A DNA stretch of 64,000 nt from Fusarium oxysporum f. sp. lycopersici 4287 (GCF_000149955.1 NC_030986.1:1544528-1608527); one strand, 5' to 3'; shown: positions 25,639 to 36,824, numbered from the stretch's first letter. A program made the numbers and translations. Notes: a model not told the origin generated them from the sequence alone.

Positions 25639-27269
25639 GTTGAGGAAACCTTAGATGTGGTCAGACTCTTATGACTGGCCGATTCCGATTCTTGTAATAC
25701 TTGTTGATGGCGGTATCGGCCTTTTAAATGGTACCTACTTCATGTGAACTGATTCAATGCTGACTTCAAGGTTGGTGGACCTGACAAGCCCCACATTCAC
25801 ACGCCCTTCTGTCTCGAAGCGCCATTCAACGTCATAAACGCCTTTTACTTTGTCAGGTTGGGCAATTAACTATGGATTCACTGATCTATTGGGGAAATTG
25901 GTCGTGAGCCACTGTCATAGGGCTCTGTGAATACCTCGTCGAGTCTATTGTGTGCAATCATGAGGTGGTGGCAGTGGTTGCTGGCCATGATGATAAGCTG
26001 CCTGAGAGCTTCCCCGCAAAGCTTGATCGAGAACGACAGGGGTAAAATCTGGGGATAGCACCGCTAATAAAACCTCTAGGTAGCTTCCACCATATCACGG
26101 GTATCACTCACATTTGGATACCAGGTCAAGTATCGTTGTAAGCCATCTTATGATCCTCGTGCGATATCTCCAGGTCTCTCAATTCAAGTTGGTTAGAAGG
26201 TTTGTATGGCGAAAGCATCCGTGAGTAGCGTTTTCAAGCGGCCAGTATCAAAGGTCGTGGTTTATAAGGCGTCATGAGACAGTTCAATATTCGCTACGAC
26301 ATTTCATGTTTCAACTCGACTATAGGTCGATATATATTTATAGTGAGGTCAATCGAGCACTGCATGTTACATGGCCGTATCGATGTAACAGTGTCAGCAT
26401 GAATGTGCATGATATGTCGTCAATCCTGTCTAAGGCAGAAGAGCGGTTTGGCGACCTGGCGTAGTTTTGGCACTACTATATGCATAATAACTGCGATCCG
26501 GGATCCGGGATACGAATATTACTACGTAGTAATTGTTCTGCCGCTATACGGTGTCTAGTCTATAAGACAAAATGAGTTAAAAATAAAAATACATTATAAA
26601 AAAAAACAAGCCTAGGGTAGTGAGATTTGTTGAGGGAGTAGGTGTAATCACAAGACGTGTTAAACGTTCATAAGCTGGAAAATTTAAAGACGACAAGACC
26701 TACGAACACTAGTAATTAGTAGATAATACGTTCACATTTTCGGCTCAGTGTTGGTCGATGGTGAATCATGGACATCTACTAATGTATAGTCTTGAGCACA
26801 ATTTGAGCTAGACTTATCATCAGCTCGGTTTAGTGACGTCAGACCTCTATCTGAAACACCAATGCGTGTCAGCGCATGAAATACCCTCATGACAACCGTA
26901 TTTTCGTTCCATACGTGCATAGGAGGCTTGTCATCAGGGATATTTGATACGTGGGCAAGACAATTATTTTCATTGGCCGATTCCGGCTCAAGAAGTGAAG
27001 TTGTCATGCCCTCCATATGCTGGTTTGGACAGCCTGATAGCTCTATCGGGCCATGAGACCCATATTTAGCGGCTATGCCAGCCACTCATAATTTACCCTT
27101 CCGCCAGCTGCACGTCTCCAGTACCTGCCTAAATGGAACGCGGGGCGCCACTCTTCGGTGAAACAGCTTATCCCGGTCGCGCTCATAAGCGTCGGTTGTT
27201 CAACAAACCAGCCTCCAACATCAACATTGTTCTATCACCAGACTGCATCGTATTCCCATCGCTGCAGTT
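25639..27269. other. Intergenic between divergent aminotransferase and ABC transporter
   Basis: 1.6 kb of promoter-type DNA. It holds a perfect 16-bp palindrome at 26518-26533, a poly-A/AT-rich patch near 26575-26610, and one weak 117-codon open frame (26732-27085). Nothing else is recognised. Confidence 0.5.
26732..27085 (-). CDS. Possible small hypothetical protein (117 aa), weak
   Basis: An intact ATG-to-stop frame with mixed composition, ending 185 bp from the ABC transporter start on the other strand. No motif, signal peptide or membrane segment is seen. It may be chance, since the region is otherwise non-coding. Listed only because it is the best frame in 1.6 kb. Confidence 0.2.
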   Translation of the reverse strand: MAGIAAKYGSHGPIELSGCPNQHMEGMTTSLLEPESANENNCLAHVSNIPDDKPPMHVWNENTVVMRVFHALTRIGVSDRGLTSLNRADDKSSSNCAQDYTLVDVHDSPSTNTEPKM

Positions 27270-30200
27270 ATGGCTCCTTCTTCTCTGAGGAGCCTCCTAT
27301 TGGGAGCTGTGGCTCTTTGGCCTGGTCTGGTCATGGCTTCCCAGAACTCAACTTACTCTCAGGCCGACCAACTACGGGCACAGCTAGCTCTCATGGGTGA
27401 TCGACCAGATGGCTGTCCTCCTTGGTGCGTCAATGCGATTCCGAATCTCCACGAATTTACATTGCCCATACTGATATATCTATAGCTTCAACTGTCTCCT
27501 TCCTGCACATACATGTGCTCAATACGCTGGTTGTAATGAGTTCAACGGAAAATGCGCCTGTCCTGAGGGATTTGGCGGTGATGACTGCCTCGAGCCACGT
27601 GCGACCTCCTCCCGTTATCATCAGATAAAACTCGACTGACTATCTCTATTAGTGTGCGGCTCACTTCCCAAGGGAAAGGACCGCCCAATGCGATCTGGTG
27701 CATCGTGCGATTGCGACGAGGGCTGGACTGGCATCAATTGCAACGTCTGTACTGACAATAAAGCCTGCAACGCACTCATGGAAACCGGCGAAGGCGGTGT
27801 CTGTTACCAGAATGGTGAGGTTGTGAATCACAACTATCAGATCTGCGATGTCACCAACGAGAAGATCACGTCTTTACTCGGCAAGCAGCGTCCAGAAGTC
27901 ACATTCACCTGCAAACAAGAGGATCAGACTTGCGATTTCCAATGTGTGTTCAAACCCTCCTCATTCGCGCACGCTGCTAACCTTTGTGCGAAGTTTGGGT
28001 AGATGCTATCGAATCCTTCTACTGCCATCTCTCCGAATGCGATTCGAGCGCCGATTGGGAGGAAGAGAAGAACACAACTTCCTACAAATGCAATAAGATC
28101 AGCTGCAGCTGTATTCCCGATCGAATGCTTTGCGGAAAAGATGGATCCATCGATCTCACAGACTTCCTTGACCAATCTATTCAAGGTCCAGGACGATTCG
28201 AATGTACTCAGAAGCATGGCGGTACTCACGACTGTGCTTTCAGAGAACCCGAGATGGACGCCTTGATTCTTGCCCTAATTGGCGACTCCAGCATTCTTCT
28301 TAGCTGCCACGCTGGTGAATGTCTCTACGAGACAGAGGTTCCAGGATATAAGCGACCCGTCAAGAAGATTAACACACCTCTTATTGCCGGCGTGATTGCG
28401 GGCTGCTCTCTCTTCTTGGTTGCTGTTATTATCTTGACATGGTATCTGTCAAGGCGCAAGTTGAGCTATGGGGCTATTCGTTTGGAGGACTCGGACGACG
28501 AGAGTACGAAACTGATGACCGACCACAAACCCGCTTCACTCTACTTTGACGATGTTGCGTACACTTTGAATGGTAAACAGATTCTTACTGGAATCCGTGG
28601 TATCTGCAAGCCTGGAGAGGTCACCGCCATTATGGGTGCGTCTGGAGCAGGAAAGACAACATTCCTCGATATTCTCGCACGAAAGAACAAGCGTGGACAA
28701 GTTCATGGCAACTTTTACGTCAACGGCGAGAAGGTCAACGATAATGATTACAAGAATGTTGTTGGGTTTGTTGATCAGGAGGACACCATGCTCCCTACCC
28801 TTACCGTTCATGAGACCATTCTCAACAGTGCTCTACTTCGACTTCCTCGCGACATGGGCCGTGCTGCCAAAGAACAACGTGTGGTTGAGGTTGAAAAGGA
28901 ACTCGGCATTCATCATATTCGCGATTCCCTGATCGGTTCTGAAGAGGGCAAGGGGCGTGGTATCTCGGGCGGTGAGAAGCGACGTGTAGGAATTGCTTGC
29001 GAACTGGTTACCAGCCCTTCGATTCTTTTCCTCGATGAACCGACCAGTGGTCTCGATGCCTACAATGCGTACAATGTGGTTGAGTGTCTCGTCACTCTGG
29101 CGAAAACATACAAACGAACCGTCATTTTCACAATTCATCAACCTCGATCCAACATTGTGGCACTCTTTGACAGACTCGTGCTGTTAGCACAGGGACGTAC
29201 CGTTTACTCTGGTCCTTTCAACCAATGTCAAAGTTATTTCGACGGAATCGGCTACGAATGCCCCCCTGGTTTCAATATTGCTGATTATCTTGTTGACCTT
29301 ACCATGCATGCCGGCAGCACTCAATCTGTTGATAATGGCACTGTCGGCCTTGACAATAACAGTGTTGGGCCAAGCAGCACCCGTGCTATCAAGTCTGTGG
29401 CAAGCATATCAGGCACTACTTCGGGAGACGACGACGCCAGCTCGAGCCGACCTCAGAATCGACGTAGAGACTCGGTCAAGGTTCGCCAGGATCGCGAGCT
29501 CTTCACACGCAGAAAGACGGTTGACACTGCAGCCTCCTCAGATGCTGGAGGTGAAGACAACGGTGCCTATCGCCTTCATCAAAACCCTGTCGACTCTACT
29601 ACCGCAACCCTTCTTGAAGACCCTCATGACTTGCCTCCAGCAGCAGCCACTGGTACGGACCTCGACATTATGACGCGTGCATTCATCCACTCGGAAATTG
29701 CTTCCTCAACACAGGATGAGATCCAACGAGCCATTCGCATCGCGCAAGATGCCAATGGCTCCAACGCAAATGGCTACACTGTTGAGGGACCCAATGTTCA
29801 TGTCAGTGCTGTTGGAAAGGGCTATGCCCGAGTTGGCTACTTACGTCAGTTCATCATTCTGTCTCAGAGGACTTGGAAGAACTTGTATCGAAACCCGATG
29901 TTGATGCTTACCCATTTCGCTATCGCCATCGTGCTCGCCGTTTTTTCAGGATATCTCTTCTATGGTCTCACGGACGACATCCCCGGCTTCCAGAACCGAC
30001 TTGGTCTCTTCTTCTTCCTGCTCGCTTTGTTCGGTTTCAGCACACTCACAAGTCTTAACGTATTCGCCACCGAACGACTTCTTTTTGTTCGCGAACGTGC
30101 CAACGGTTACTATGCGCCAGCCACTTATTTTGCGGCCAAGGTACTGTTCGACATAATACCTCTTCGAATCGTCCCCCCTATCCTTATGGGTTCCATAATC

Positions 30201-30583
30201 TATCCTATGACTGGCTTGGTGGCCGATTCAACGCACTTCTTCAACTTTATATTGGTGCTGGTACTCTTCAACATGGCTGCTGCGGCTGTTTGTCTCTTTA
30301 TTGGAATTGTTTGCAAGGATGGCGGTGTCGCGAACTTGATTGGCAGCTTGGTCATGCTTTTTAGTCTTCTTTTCGCTGGCTTCCTCCTGAACCACGATGC
30401 CACTCCTAAGGGTGCTCTTTGGCTCCAGACGCTGTCGATTTTCCACTACGGCGGACATTTGCTTCTCAATCGAATGTAAGTCTTCAATGAAGCCATGTCC
30501 AACAATACCTAACACTCTACAGCTTCTCGGTGACACCCTCGAGCAAGGCGACCCTGAGATCCACGCCATTCTCAAGCGTGTAA
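27270..30583 (+). CDS. ADP1: ABCG-type ABC transporter with EGF-like ectodomain (Adp1-like)
   Basis: Half-size transporter of the yeast Adp1 type. Exons: 27270-27424, 27486-27598, 27653-27943, 27994-30475, and a tentative last exon 30523-30583, giving about 1033 aa; introns are 50-61 nt. A signal peptide ([20 protein letters not shown]) precedes Cys-rich EGF-like repeats ([31 protein letters not shown]) and then a first membrane span ([20 protein letters not shown]). The nucleotide-binding domain has Walker [10 protein letters not shown], signature ISGGEKRR, Walker [13 protein letters not shown] and the H-loop IHQPRS. A linker and the ABC2 membrane block follow. The 3' end is abnormal. The spliced frame ends soon after FHYG, while text resembling the usual C-terminus (SYAAMHFLLVERR) lies unjoined at 30624-30680. 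Confidence 0.85.
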
Positions 30584-30995
30584 GTCACTTTCCAATACAC
30601 CAATTGATCCAATCTCACACCACGTCTTCATCATCTTGTCTTACGCTGCTATGCATTTCTTGCTCGTCGAAAGACGATAAATCAGCATAGAGGGATTGGT
30701 CATTGTGTAAGGCCTTAAAGTTAAGGGGAACGATGTAAGTGTCATTGCTTACGGTGATAATATACATAAGATGTATGTCAGGCATACGTGAGTCATACTG
30801 GGCGTTTGGATGGGGGCACGTTCTCGTTCTTTCCTGGGCTATTGTATCAAGTCTCACAATATATGTAGAATCGCATTTTAAAGTACATTTTGAATGCATA
30901 CATGAGTCCGTGGTAGGCCGCTTGAAGACGTGATATTTGTCATAGTTACAGTAATACATGAATACAAGTTGTTTTTACAAGCCAAAGGGCATGAT
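30584..30995. other. Intergenic with stranded Adp1 tail
   Basis: Convergent 3' ends of the ABC transporter and mS26. Positions 30624-30680 encode a tail resembling the Adp1 C-terminus (VFIILSYAAMHFLLVERR then stop) in the frame of the transporter's large exon, but no usable splice acceptor lies just before it. Confidence 0.6.
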
Positions 30996-31904
30996 CTATT
31001 CCATCTTTCCACCAGTGAACTCCTCGGCAATTCTCTTCTGTCGCTTGACGGAGCGGTCGTACTCGGTTTCGTAAAAGTCCATAATCTTGGTGGATACTCC
31101 TGTTGTGGTTTCCAACATGTTGCCAATCGATGTTGGCTTGCCCCAGACGTCCCATGTGTTCTGGGCTGAACCATATCGGCCGATGTCAAATCCTTGCTTG
31201 TGGAAGAAGTCTTCGGCAAATATGGTCTCAATCTCTTCCTTGAGCTCACTCTCATTGACAATGAAGTTGGAGGCATTGATGTAGAGCTCCATCAACGCAT
31301 CGCGGCGAGCCTCGCGCTTAGCTTCCTCAATGGCCTTGACCTTGACGCGGCTTTTATGGGCATGAATGAAGCGTTCAGGGTCAGGGTATGTCTTGGTGTC
31401 CAAAACTGCCTTCAGCACTGTGCTACGGGTGAGGCGATCGTCCTCTCGCTCGGGGGCCTTAACAGCCCGGTGGTTCTCGAGAAACTTGTGGCTCACACGC
31501 TCGTTCTGAACAGCATCACGACGGTTCCTTCGTACCCAAAGTTCCTTCAAACCAGTTTCCAGGTTCTGCCGACGGGAATTGGCCATTGTTTGCTTCCATT
31601 CTTGTGTTTCGTTCTTGGGTTTTTGCTTGTGGGCCGGCTTAGGAACGGTTTGCTTGATGTAATCGGCTCGAATCTTGCGGTCACCCTCCATACGAGGGAA
31701 GATCTCTCGAGGTACGGGGAGGTGACCTCTGACCCGGGGAAGTTTCTTCTCTTCGGACTGGGGTGGTGTAGGCAAGCGGATATATGAGGGAGACTCGGGA
31801 GGGACTTGTTCGAGAGCAGGAGCCGAAGTGGAAAAGGCTCTTGAGGCCACGAGGAACTGACGAGCAGCCGCCCTCGGGCATGAAGTTGTTAGGCTAAAAG
31901 ACAT
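30996..31904 (-). CDS. PET123: Mitochondrial small-subunit ribosomal protein mS26 (Pet123-like, 302 aa)
   Basis: Component of the mitochondrial 37S subunit, equivalent to yeast Pet123. The start MSFSLTTSCPRAAARQFLVA gives a basic transit peptide ending near SRAFSTSAPAL. The body is highly charged and helical (Lys/Arg/Glu-rich). The diagnostic block is LYINASNFIVNESELKEEIE with IFAEDF, which parallels LYHVANEFIVTESQL in Pet123. It is a single exon. The open frame extends upstream to 32006, but the targeting peptide fits the ATG at 31904. It shares a 339-bp intergenic region with divergent NOG2. Confidence 0.85.
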   Translation of the reverse strand: MSFSLTTSCPRAAARQFLVASRAFSTSAPALEQVPPESPSYIRLPTPPQSEEKKLPRVRGHLPVPREIFPRMEGDRKIRADYIKQTVPKPAHKQKPKNETQEWKQTMANSRRQNLETGLKELWVRRNRRDAVQNERVSHKFLENHRAVKAPEREDDRLTRSTVLKAVLDTKTYPDPERFIHAHKSRVKVKAIEEAKREARRDALMELYINASNFIVNESELKEEIETIFAEDFFHKQGFDIGRYGSAQNTWDVWGKPTSIGNMLETTTGVSTKIMDFYETEYDRSVKRQKRIAEEFTGGKME

Positions 31905-32243
31905 TTTGAGAAGAGCCTCGGCCAGGTTGAGCACTGAGGAACTCGAGTTAGATCGCAATTGACGCCGTTCCCCCGTCGTCAAATCGGCTTCTGCAGAATC
32001 AATCACCAGCCTGAGAAAATCGACGTCGGATCAAATTTGCGGATTATCTGGTTCCGCGTGCGAGACCCCTGGCATTTTATGGCCCCGCCACCAACCACCG
32101 CAGGAGGTTAGTGGGGCTCTTCTCCTACTAAGAAAAAAAAAGTTCTGGAGGAATAAATTTCTGGATTGTTCATCTTCTTCCTCTCTCTTCGTCTTTCTTT
32201 GTCGCCAGTATCCTCGACCAAGTTCCGCCATTTTTTTTTCGCC
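31905..32243. promoter_or_regulatory. Shared divergent promoter of mS26 and NOG2
   Basis: The 339 bp between two divergent start codons must hold both promoters. The NOG2 side is CT-rich (TCTTCTTCCTCTCTCTTCG), common near fungal transcription starts. No specific factor site is assigned. Confidence 0.6.
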
Positions 32244-34443
32244 ATGGGTACTGGAAAGAAGGAGGCCACCCGGCGTGAGCGTCAGGGTAAAGGTGGTGAT
32301 GGTCTCAACAATGTCAGAACTAAGGGAGAGAACTTCTATCGCGATGCGAAGAAGGTCAAGCACCTTAACATGTACAAGGAGGGCAAGGCGCAGAGAAACG
32401 CCGAGGGAAAGATTGTCAAGGCTGCCTCCTTTCAGTCGCGCGACATTCCTAACGCCCGCATCGAGCCGAACCGCAAGTGGTTTACCAACACCCGAGTCGT
32501 CTCCCAAGACACCCTCAACGCCTTCCGTGAGGCTATGGATGAGAAGGCCCGCGACCCCTACCAAGTTCTTCTCAAGTCAAACAAGCTGCCCATGAGCCTT
32601 ATCAGAGATGGAAAGGACACTGAGAACGGTATCAAGCAGCACAAGGCCAAGATGACCGTCGAGACCTCTCCCTTCGCTGAGGTCTTCGGTCCTAAGGCGC
32701 AACGCAAGCGAGTCAAGCTTGGTGTTAGCAGCCTGGATGACCTTGCTGGTGACACCGAGAAGAGCATGGATACCTACCGTGAGCGGCTGGAACAACAGAA
32801 GCTTCTCAGCGGCACATCTGGTGATCCCGAGACTCTTGGAGACACTGATAAGCCTCTCACTATGTCGATTGAGCCTGTTTTCGACAAGGGTCAGAGCAAA
32901 CGAATCTGGAACGAGCTTTACAAGGTCATCGATTCCTCAGATGTGGTTATCCACGTTCTCGATGCCCGAGATCCCGTTGGAACAAGATGTCTCAGCGTCG
33001 AGAAGTATCTCAAGGAAGAAGCCCCTCACAAGCACTTGATCTTTGTTCTGAACAAGTGTGACTTGGTCCCTACCAGTGTAGCAGTAAGTTTTTCTTCTTT
33101 CTTCATCTCCCTCCTCCTATACCCCAATGTTCTTTGTCAGGATTTGTCCCTTTATGTACCATGGGACCTGTCTGTTATAACATTGGGAGAATAACCGCCA
33201 GTCTCGACTGTCGTCAACGTCTTGTTGTTCGGCTGATGTGTGCCGTTTTGGTTACCATCATGAGACAGGCCAAGTGTCCGATTGAGTTGAAGTCTGCCTA
33301 TGCCATTAACCAATTACGGGGCATCGATTGCATACTTCTTAGTGATGACACAAACATCTTGCCGCCTGCAATTTATGTTCTTTATCTTTATAACTTTGTT
33401 CGAATGCTAATTCGATGTAGGCTGGATGGGTTCGGAGTCTCTCTAAAGAGTACCCTACTCTTGCTTTCCACGCTAGCATTACGAACTCTTTCGGAAAGGG
33501 TTCTCTCATTCAGTTACTTCGACAATTCTCTTCCCTCCATTCTGATCGAAAACAAATCTCTGTTGGACTGATCGGTGGACCCAATACCGGAAAGTCCTCC
33601 ATCATCAACACTCTCCTCAAGAAGAAGGTCTGCACTGTCGCTCCTATCCCAGGAGAGACTAAGGTCTGGCAATATGTCAGCCTGATGAAGCGGATTTACC
33701 TAATCGACTGTCCTGGTATTGTTCCTCCATCAAGCACTGATTCGCCCACCGACTTGGTTCTTCGAGGTGTCGTGCGCGTGGAGAAGGTTGAGCACCCAGA
33801 ACAGTATATCCAGCCTCTGCTGAACCGGGTCAAGCAGCACCACATGGAGAAGACATACGAGCTTAAGGGATGGACAAACTCTACTGAGTTTCTTGAGCTC
33901 CTGGCCCGCAAGGCTGGACGTCTTCTCCGTGGAGGTGAGCCTGATTTGGATGGTGTAGCAAAGATGATTCTCAATGATTTCATGCGAGGCAAGATTCCAT
34001 GGTTCACACCTGCGCCAAAAACTGAGGGTGAAGCGGACGGTAAGGTTGGAAACCGTGAAGGTAGACTTGGAGAGATGCCTCGAAAGCGAAAGCAGGAAGA
34101 GACTGTCGAAGATGAAGATGCTTCTGCCGAAGCCCAGCTTCAACGAGAGGCTGAAGCCGCTGAGAAGGCCGAGCAGGAGAGCCCTGATGGTTCCGATGAA
34201 GAATCAGAGTTTGAAGGCTTCGGCAGTGACACTGAGGAAGCACGATCAAGAAAGCCTTCGTTTGGTGCTACTGTGGATGGTGAAGATAGTGATGGTGAGA
34301 GCGCCGACAATGATGTGATATCTATCGGTGGCTCTGAAGTAGAGGATGAAGAACAAGAGGAAGAGGCACCTACACCTGCAGCTAAGCAGAGTAAAGGAAA
34401 GAAGATAAAAGGCGGTCCTCCAAACAAGAAAAGGAGGACATGA
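32244..34443 (+). CDS. NOG2: Nucleolar GTPase Nog2 (60S export factor, 620 aa)
   Basis: Circularly permuted GTPase of late pre-60S particles in the nucleolus and nucleus, needed before export. Exons 32244-33083 and 33421-34443 flank a 337-nt intron, the longest in the window, which appears to hold an H/ACA snoRNA. The N-terminus [20 protein letters not shown] is family-typical. GTPase motifs come in permuted order: [13 protein letters not shown] (270-273), then GGPNTGKSS (332-340) and DCPG (376-379). The NOG2 block [12 protein letters not shown] and the [11 protein letters not shown] segment follow. The C-terminus is acidic then basic ([16 protein letters not shown]), a likely nuclear/nucleolar signal. 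The splice joins PTSVA to [12 protein letters not shown] in frame. Confidence 0.96.
33121..33355 (+). ncRNA. Intronic H/ACA snoRNA candidate in NOG2 (snR191 position)
   Basis: The intron carries the layout of a box H/ACA snoRNA. A 9-bp perfect stem, CCCAATGTT (33123-33131) with AACATTGGG (33179-33187), encloses an internal loop and an upper stem (GTCCC with GGGAC). It is followed at once by a perfect H box, AGAATA (33188-33193). A second hairpin closes with GTCGTCA (33210-33216) and TGATGAC (33343-33349), followed directly by ACA (33350-33352) three bases before the proposed end. Yeast NOG2 also hosts an H/ACA snoRNA, snR191, in its intron. The guide pockets were not matched to rRNA here, so target and orthology are inferred from host gene and structure. 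Confidence 0.65.
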
Positions 34444-34904
34444 TCGGCCTGGAGTCGATCAAGTTATCATAGTCTTTATCTTCATTCGAGGTACCTGCTT
34501 GCGCATCCTCAACCAAACCCTTAATGATACCCACGTTAATACTTGCACACCCTGAACTTCGCTCTTGAAGTGACATGACCTCTTTCTCAACTCAGATAAG
34601 CAGAATGGCTGTTGGCTTTGTCTCCAATGCCGCTGAGCTATGTCCTTTGTCTTCAGTTCAGGGTAAGTTTAAGTAGCTTCTAGTTATTAATTATAATACC
34701 ACCTCTGCAGAATGAGAATAAATATAGTAGTAGACCAATGCTAGTTATAATATATAACTAAGACTCTATAGTTCTTAATATAAGTCTTTTAATGCCTGCT
34801 ACTTGTTTAAAGACCAACCTAAGATACATTATTAGGCAAACTAGTATTTAATAATATAAAAATCAGAATACAAGGCATAGAAAAGGCTAAGAAGGCAAAA
34901 AGAT
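34444..34904. other. Intergenic AT-rich tract beside tRNA-Thr pair
   Basis: After the NOG2 3' UTR the sequence from about 34675 to 34880 becomes very AT-rich (ATAATATATAACTAAG-like). This fits a RIP-decayed mobile element, but no ends or coding remnants can be named. Confidence 0.45.
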
Positions 34905-34976
34905 TGCCTCCACACAGGATTGAACTATGGACCTTTGCATTACAAGTGCAACGCTCTACCACTGAGCTATAAAGGC
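34905..34976 (-). tRNA. tRNA-Thr (UGU), copy 1
   Basis: A 72-nt cloverleaf on the minus strand. The acceptor stem GCCTTTA pairs with TGGAGGC (two G-U pairs), with A as discriminator. The A box is TAGCTCAGTGG, the anticodon loop CTTGTAA gives anticodon UGU, and the T arm carries AGTTCAATCCT. A T5 terminator follows on the transcribed strand. There is no intron. Confidence 0.92.
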
Positions 34977-35062
34977 GACTTGATAAAAGGAAATCAACAA
35001 TTGGACTACAAGAAGCCGCATGCAGGGAGAGTTTGTGATTTTGGTAAAAAGATCAAAAGGAT

Positions 35063-35134
35063 TGCCTCCGCACAGGATTGAACTATGGACCTTTGCATTA
35101 CAAGTGCAACGCTCTACCACTGAGCTACAAAGGC
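35063..35134 (-). tRNA. tRNA-Thr (UGU), copy 2
   Basis: Same strand and anticodon as the copy 158 bp away. It differs only in the acceptor/T-stem area (GCCTTTG paired with CGGAGGC), and the change A to G at position 7 is matched by T to C in the partner strand. T-rich terminators follow. Confidence 0.92.
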
Positions 35135-35789
35135 AATTAGTAATCAGCGTGCTCAAAAACTGTAATATGAAGCCAGTTTGCCTCAAGATCTCCTCCCGCC
35201 CTCACTCGCTTCCAGCTTGTCTCTCTTACAACAACTCCAGTAGTCTCACTAACGAACATGTAGTATCATTATGTTTCATGAACCAGGAGACAAAACGTAA
35301 TTAGTCTCTCGATAAAACCTGATATATTAGTCACTCTTGCAATGAATGCTTTCGTATCAATCTTGTTACACTTGTACTGTGAAAAGAGTAACAAATATGT
35401 CAAGCTGAAATATGACATTGGAAATCTCTCGCAGATACTGTTTTTTTGGGCCTCGCCGTTCAAATTGGAGATGCTGATGCTGTATGTAATAACTATTGCC
35501 CAATTGATACCCAAAATCCCAAATATGCACTGATAAATGGTGTAAAGACAACCCTGCCTTTTGCGGAACAGAAACGAACAGAAACAAGGTAACGGTAAAC
35601 ATTACAACATATCCGCTTCATTTGAACCCAACGCTGAGAGCTATCTCAGCTCTGAAATAGACATCTGAAGCTACCATAGTATAACGGTGTGGTTCAAGCT
35701 TGGGCACGTGGGACCAGCAAAAGGCAATTCCACAGCTCTGGTACGTATGTATTCAATCAACCTCACTCGACCTATGCGTGTACACTGCG
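35135..35789. other. Intergenic between tRNA-Thr pair and YdcF-like gene
   Basis: Moderately AT-rich DNA with no recognisable gene. Short frames near 35269-35602 overlap each other on both strands without coding character. Confidence 0.5.
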
Positions 35790-36824
35790 CTATCGCATCT
35801 TCTGGCCGAGTGTATCGCCAAGTATCATCCATGCATCCTCGACATATTGCGGTATATCAACATGGACGATAGAGCCTTTGCCTCGCGGCCCGTATCCATT
35901 CTGGTCGTCTCTCATTCGTGGAATTTCGCCAACAAGTAGAGACATAAGCCGTTCCATACCCCAAAGACCGTTGGCTTGGTTGTTGTGAAACTCTGCAATG
36001 TCATACCGCAAGTAGGAACTGAGACCGCCCACCTGGTTTTGAGCTATAGAGTCTTGAACCGCCACCCTGGGCACGAAGGTTGGCCAGCCGGCAAACACAG
36101 GAGTATCGTCCATCTTATCAGAGTAAACTTGCTCAAAGGCAGCAACTGTACGCCGGCACATGGTTGGATCTTGAGCGACGACAATAGAATATGGTGATGT
36201 GTATCCATGCTGGTCTAATACCTTTCTCGTGAACACTGCATTTAGTGCACAATTTGTTGAGGCATCCTCGATCAAAATAGTGAACTTTTGTGTTGGGTGC
36301 TTTCCGGCGGTTATGAGGCTGCCCTTTTCAACTTCAAGGTGAAAGAATTGCTCGACAATGGTCTGGAAGACCCGAGCCTCTGGTTGTCCCTGAACTTGAC
36401 CAGTAATGCTATTGTACTTGGGATGTCGAGCTACAGCATCATATAGCAATTGGGTCGAGTGCCCGATGCCACCGGTGATGACCAGAACCACCGGTTCATC
36501 TGCTACGGCAGAATCAGTCACTTGTTGGATCGATAATGTTCATCTGCTCTGTCCCCGCCATGAAAACCTACCCGTTGCCTCGACCAATTTCATCACCGAT
36601 GATATGACTGTATCTACAATGGATAATATTGCAGAGCCGCACAAAACGACTACCGCCACAGAAACCGGGTTTGTCTTGACATTCAGCTGCTTCTTGGTCG
36701 CCGACGAGCGGAAGAGGGCGCGGTGCAGATCTGACAGAGTGCAGACTTGCTCATGAGCAACAAATTCCGAGATGATGTTTGCAGCGTCAGCCGCTTTTGA
36801 GACTTTATCTGGGAATATATCCAT
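35790..36824 (-). CDS. DUF218 / YdcF-like protein (321 aa)
   Basis: Member of the DUF218 family (bacterial YdcF/ElyC/SanA type), a Rossmann-like fold with a possible nucleotide-binding role. Two exons on the minus strand: 36572-36824 and 35790-36502, with a 69-nt intron and GTAGGT donor. The first exon has [19 protein letters not shown] and the second the family hallmark [19 protein letters not shown], then [18 protein letters not shown] and [17 protein letters not shown], which match the conserved (ST)xN and QDPxMxxR stretches. No signal peptide or membrane span is seen, so it is probably soluble, unlike ElyC/SanA. The cellular role in fungi is not known to me. Confidence 0.8.

Noticed and set aside
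33343..33349. TGATGAC as a C box of a C/D snoRNA in the NOG2 intron
   Set aside because: No D box with a closing stem is placed correctly. The same bases fit better as the 3' strand of an H/ACA hairpin directly before ACA.
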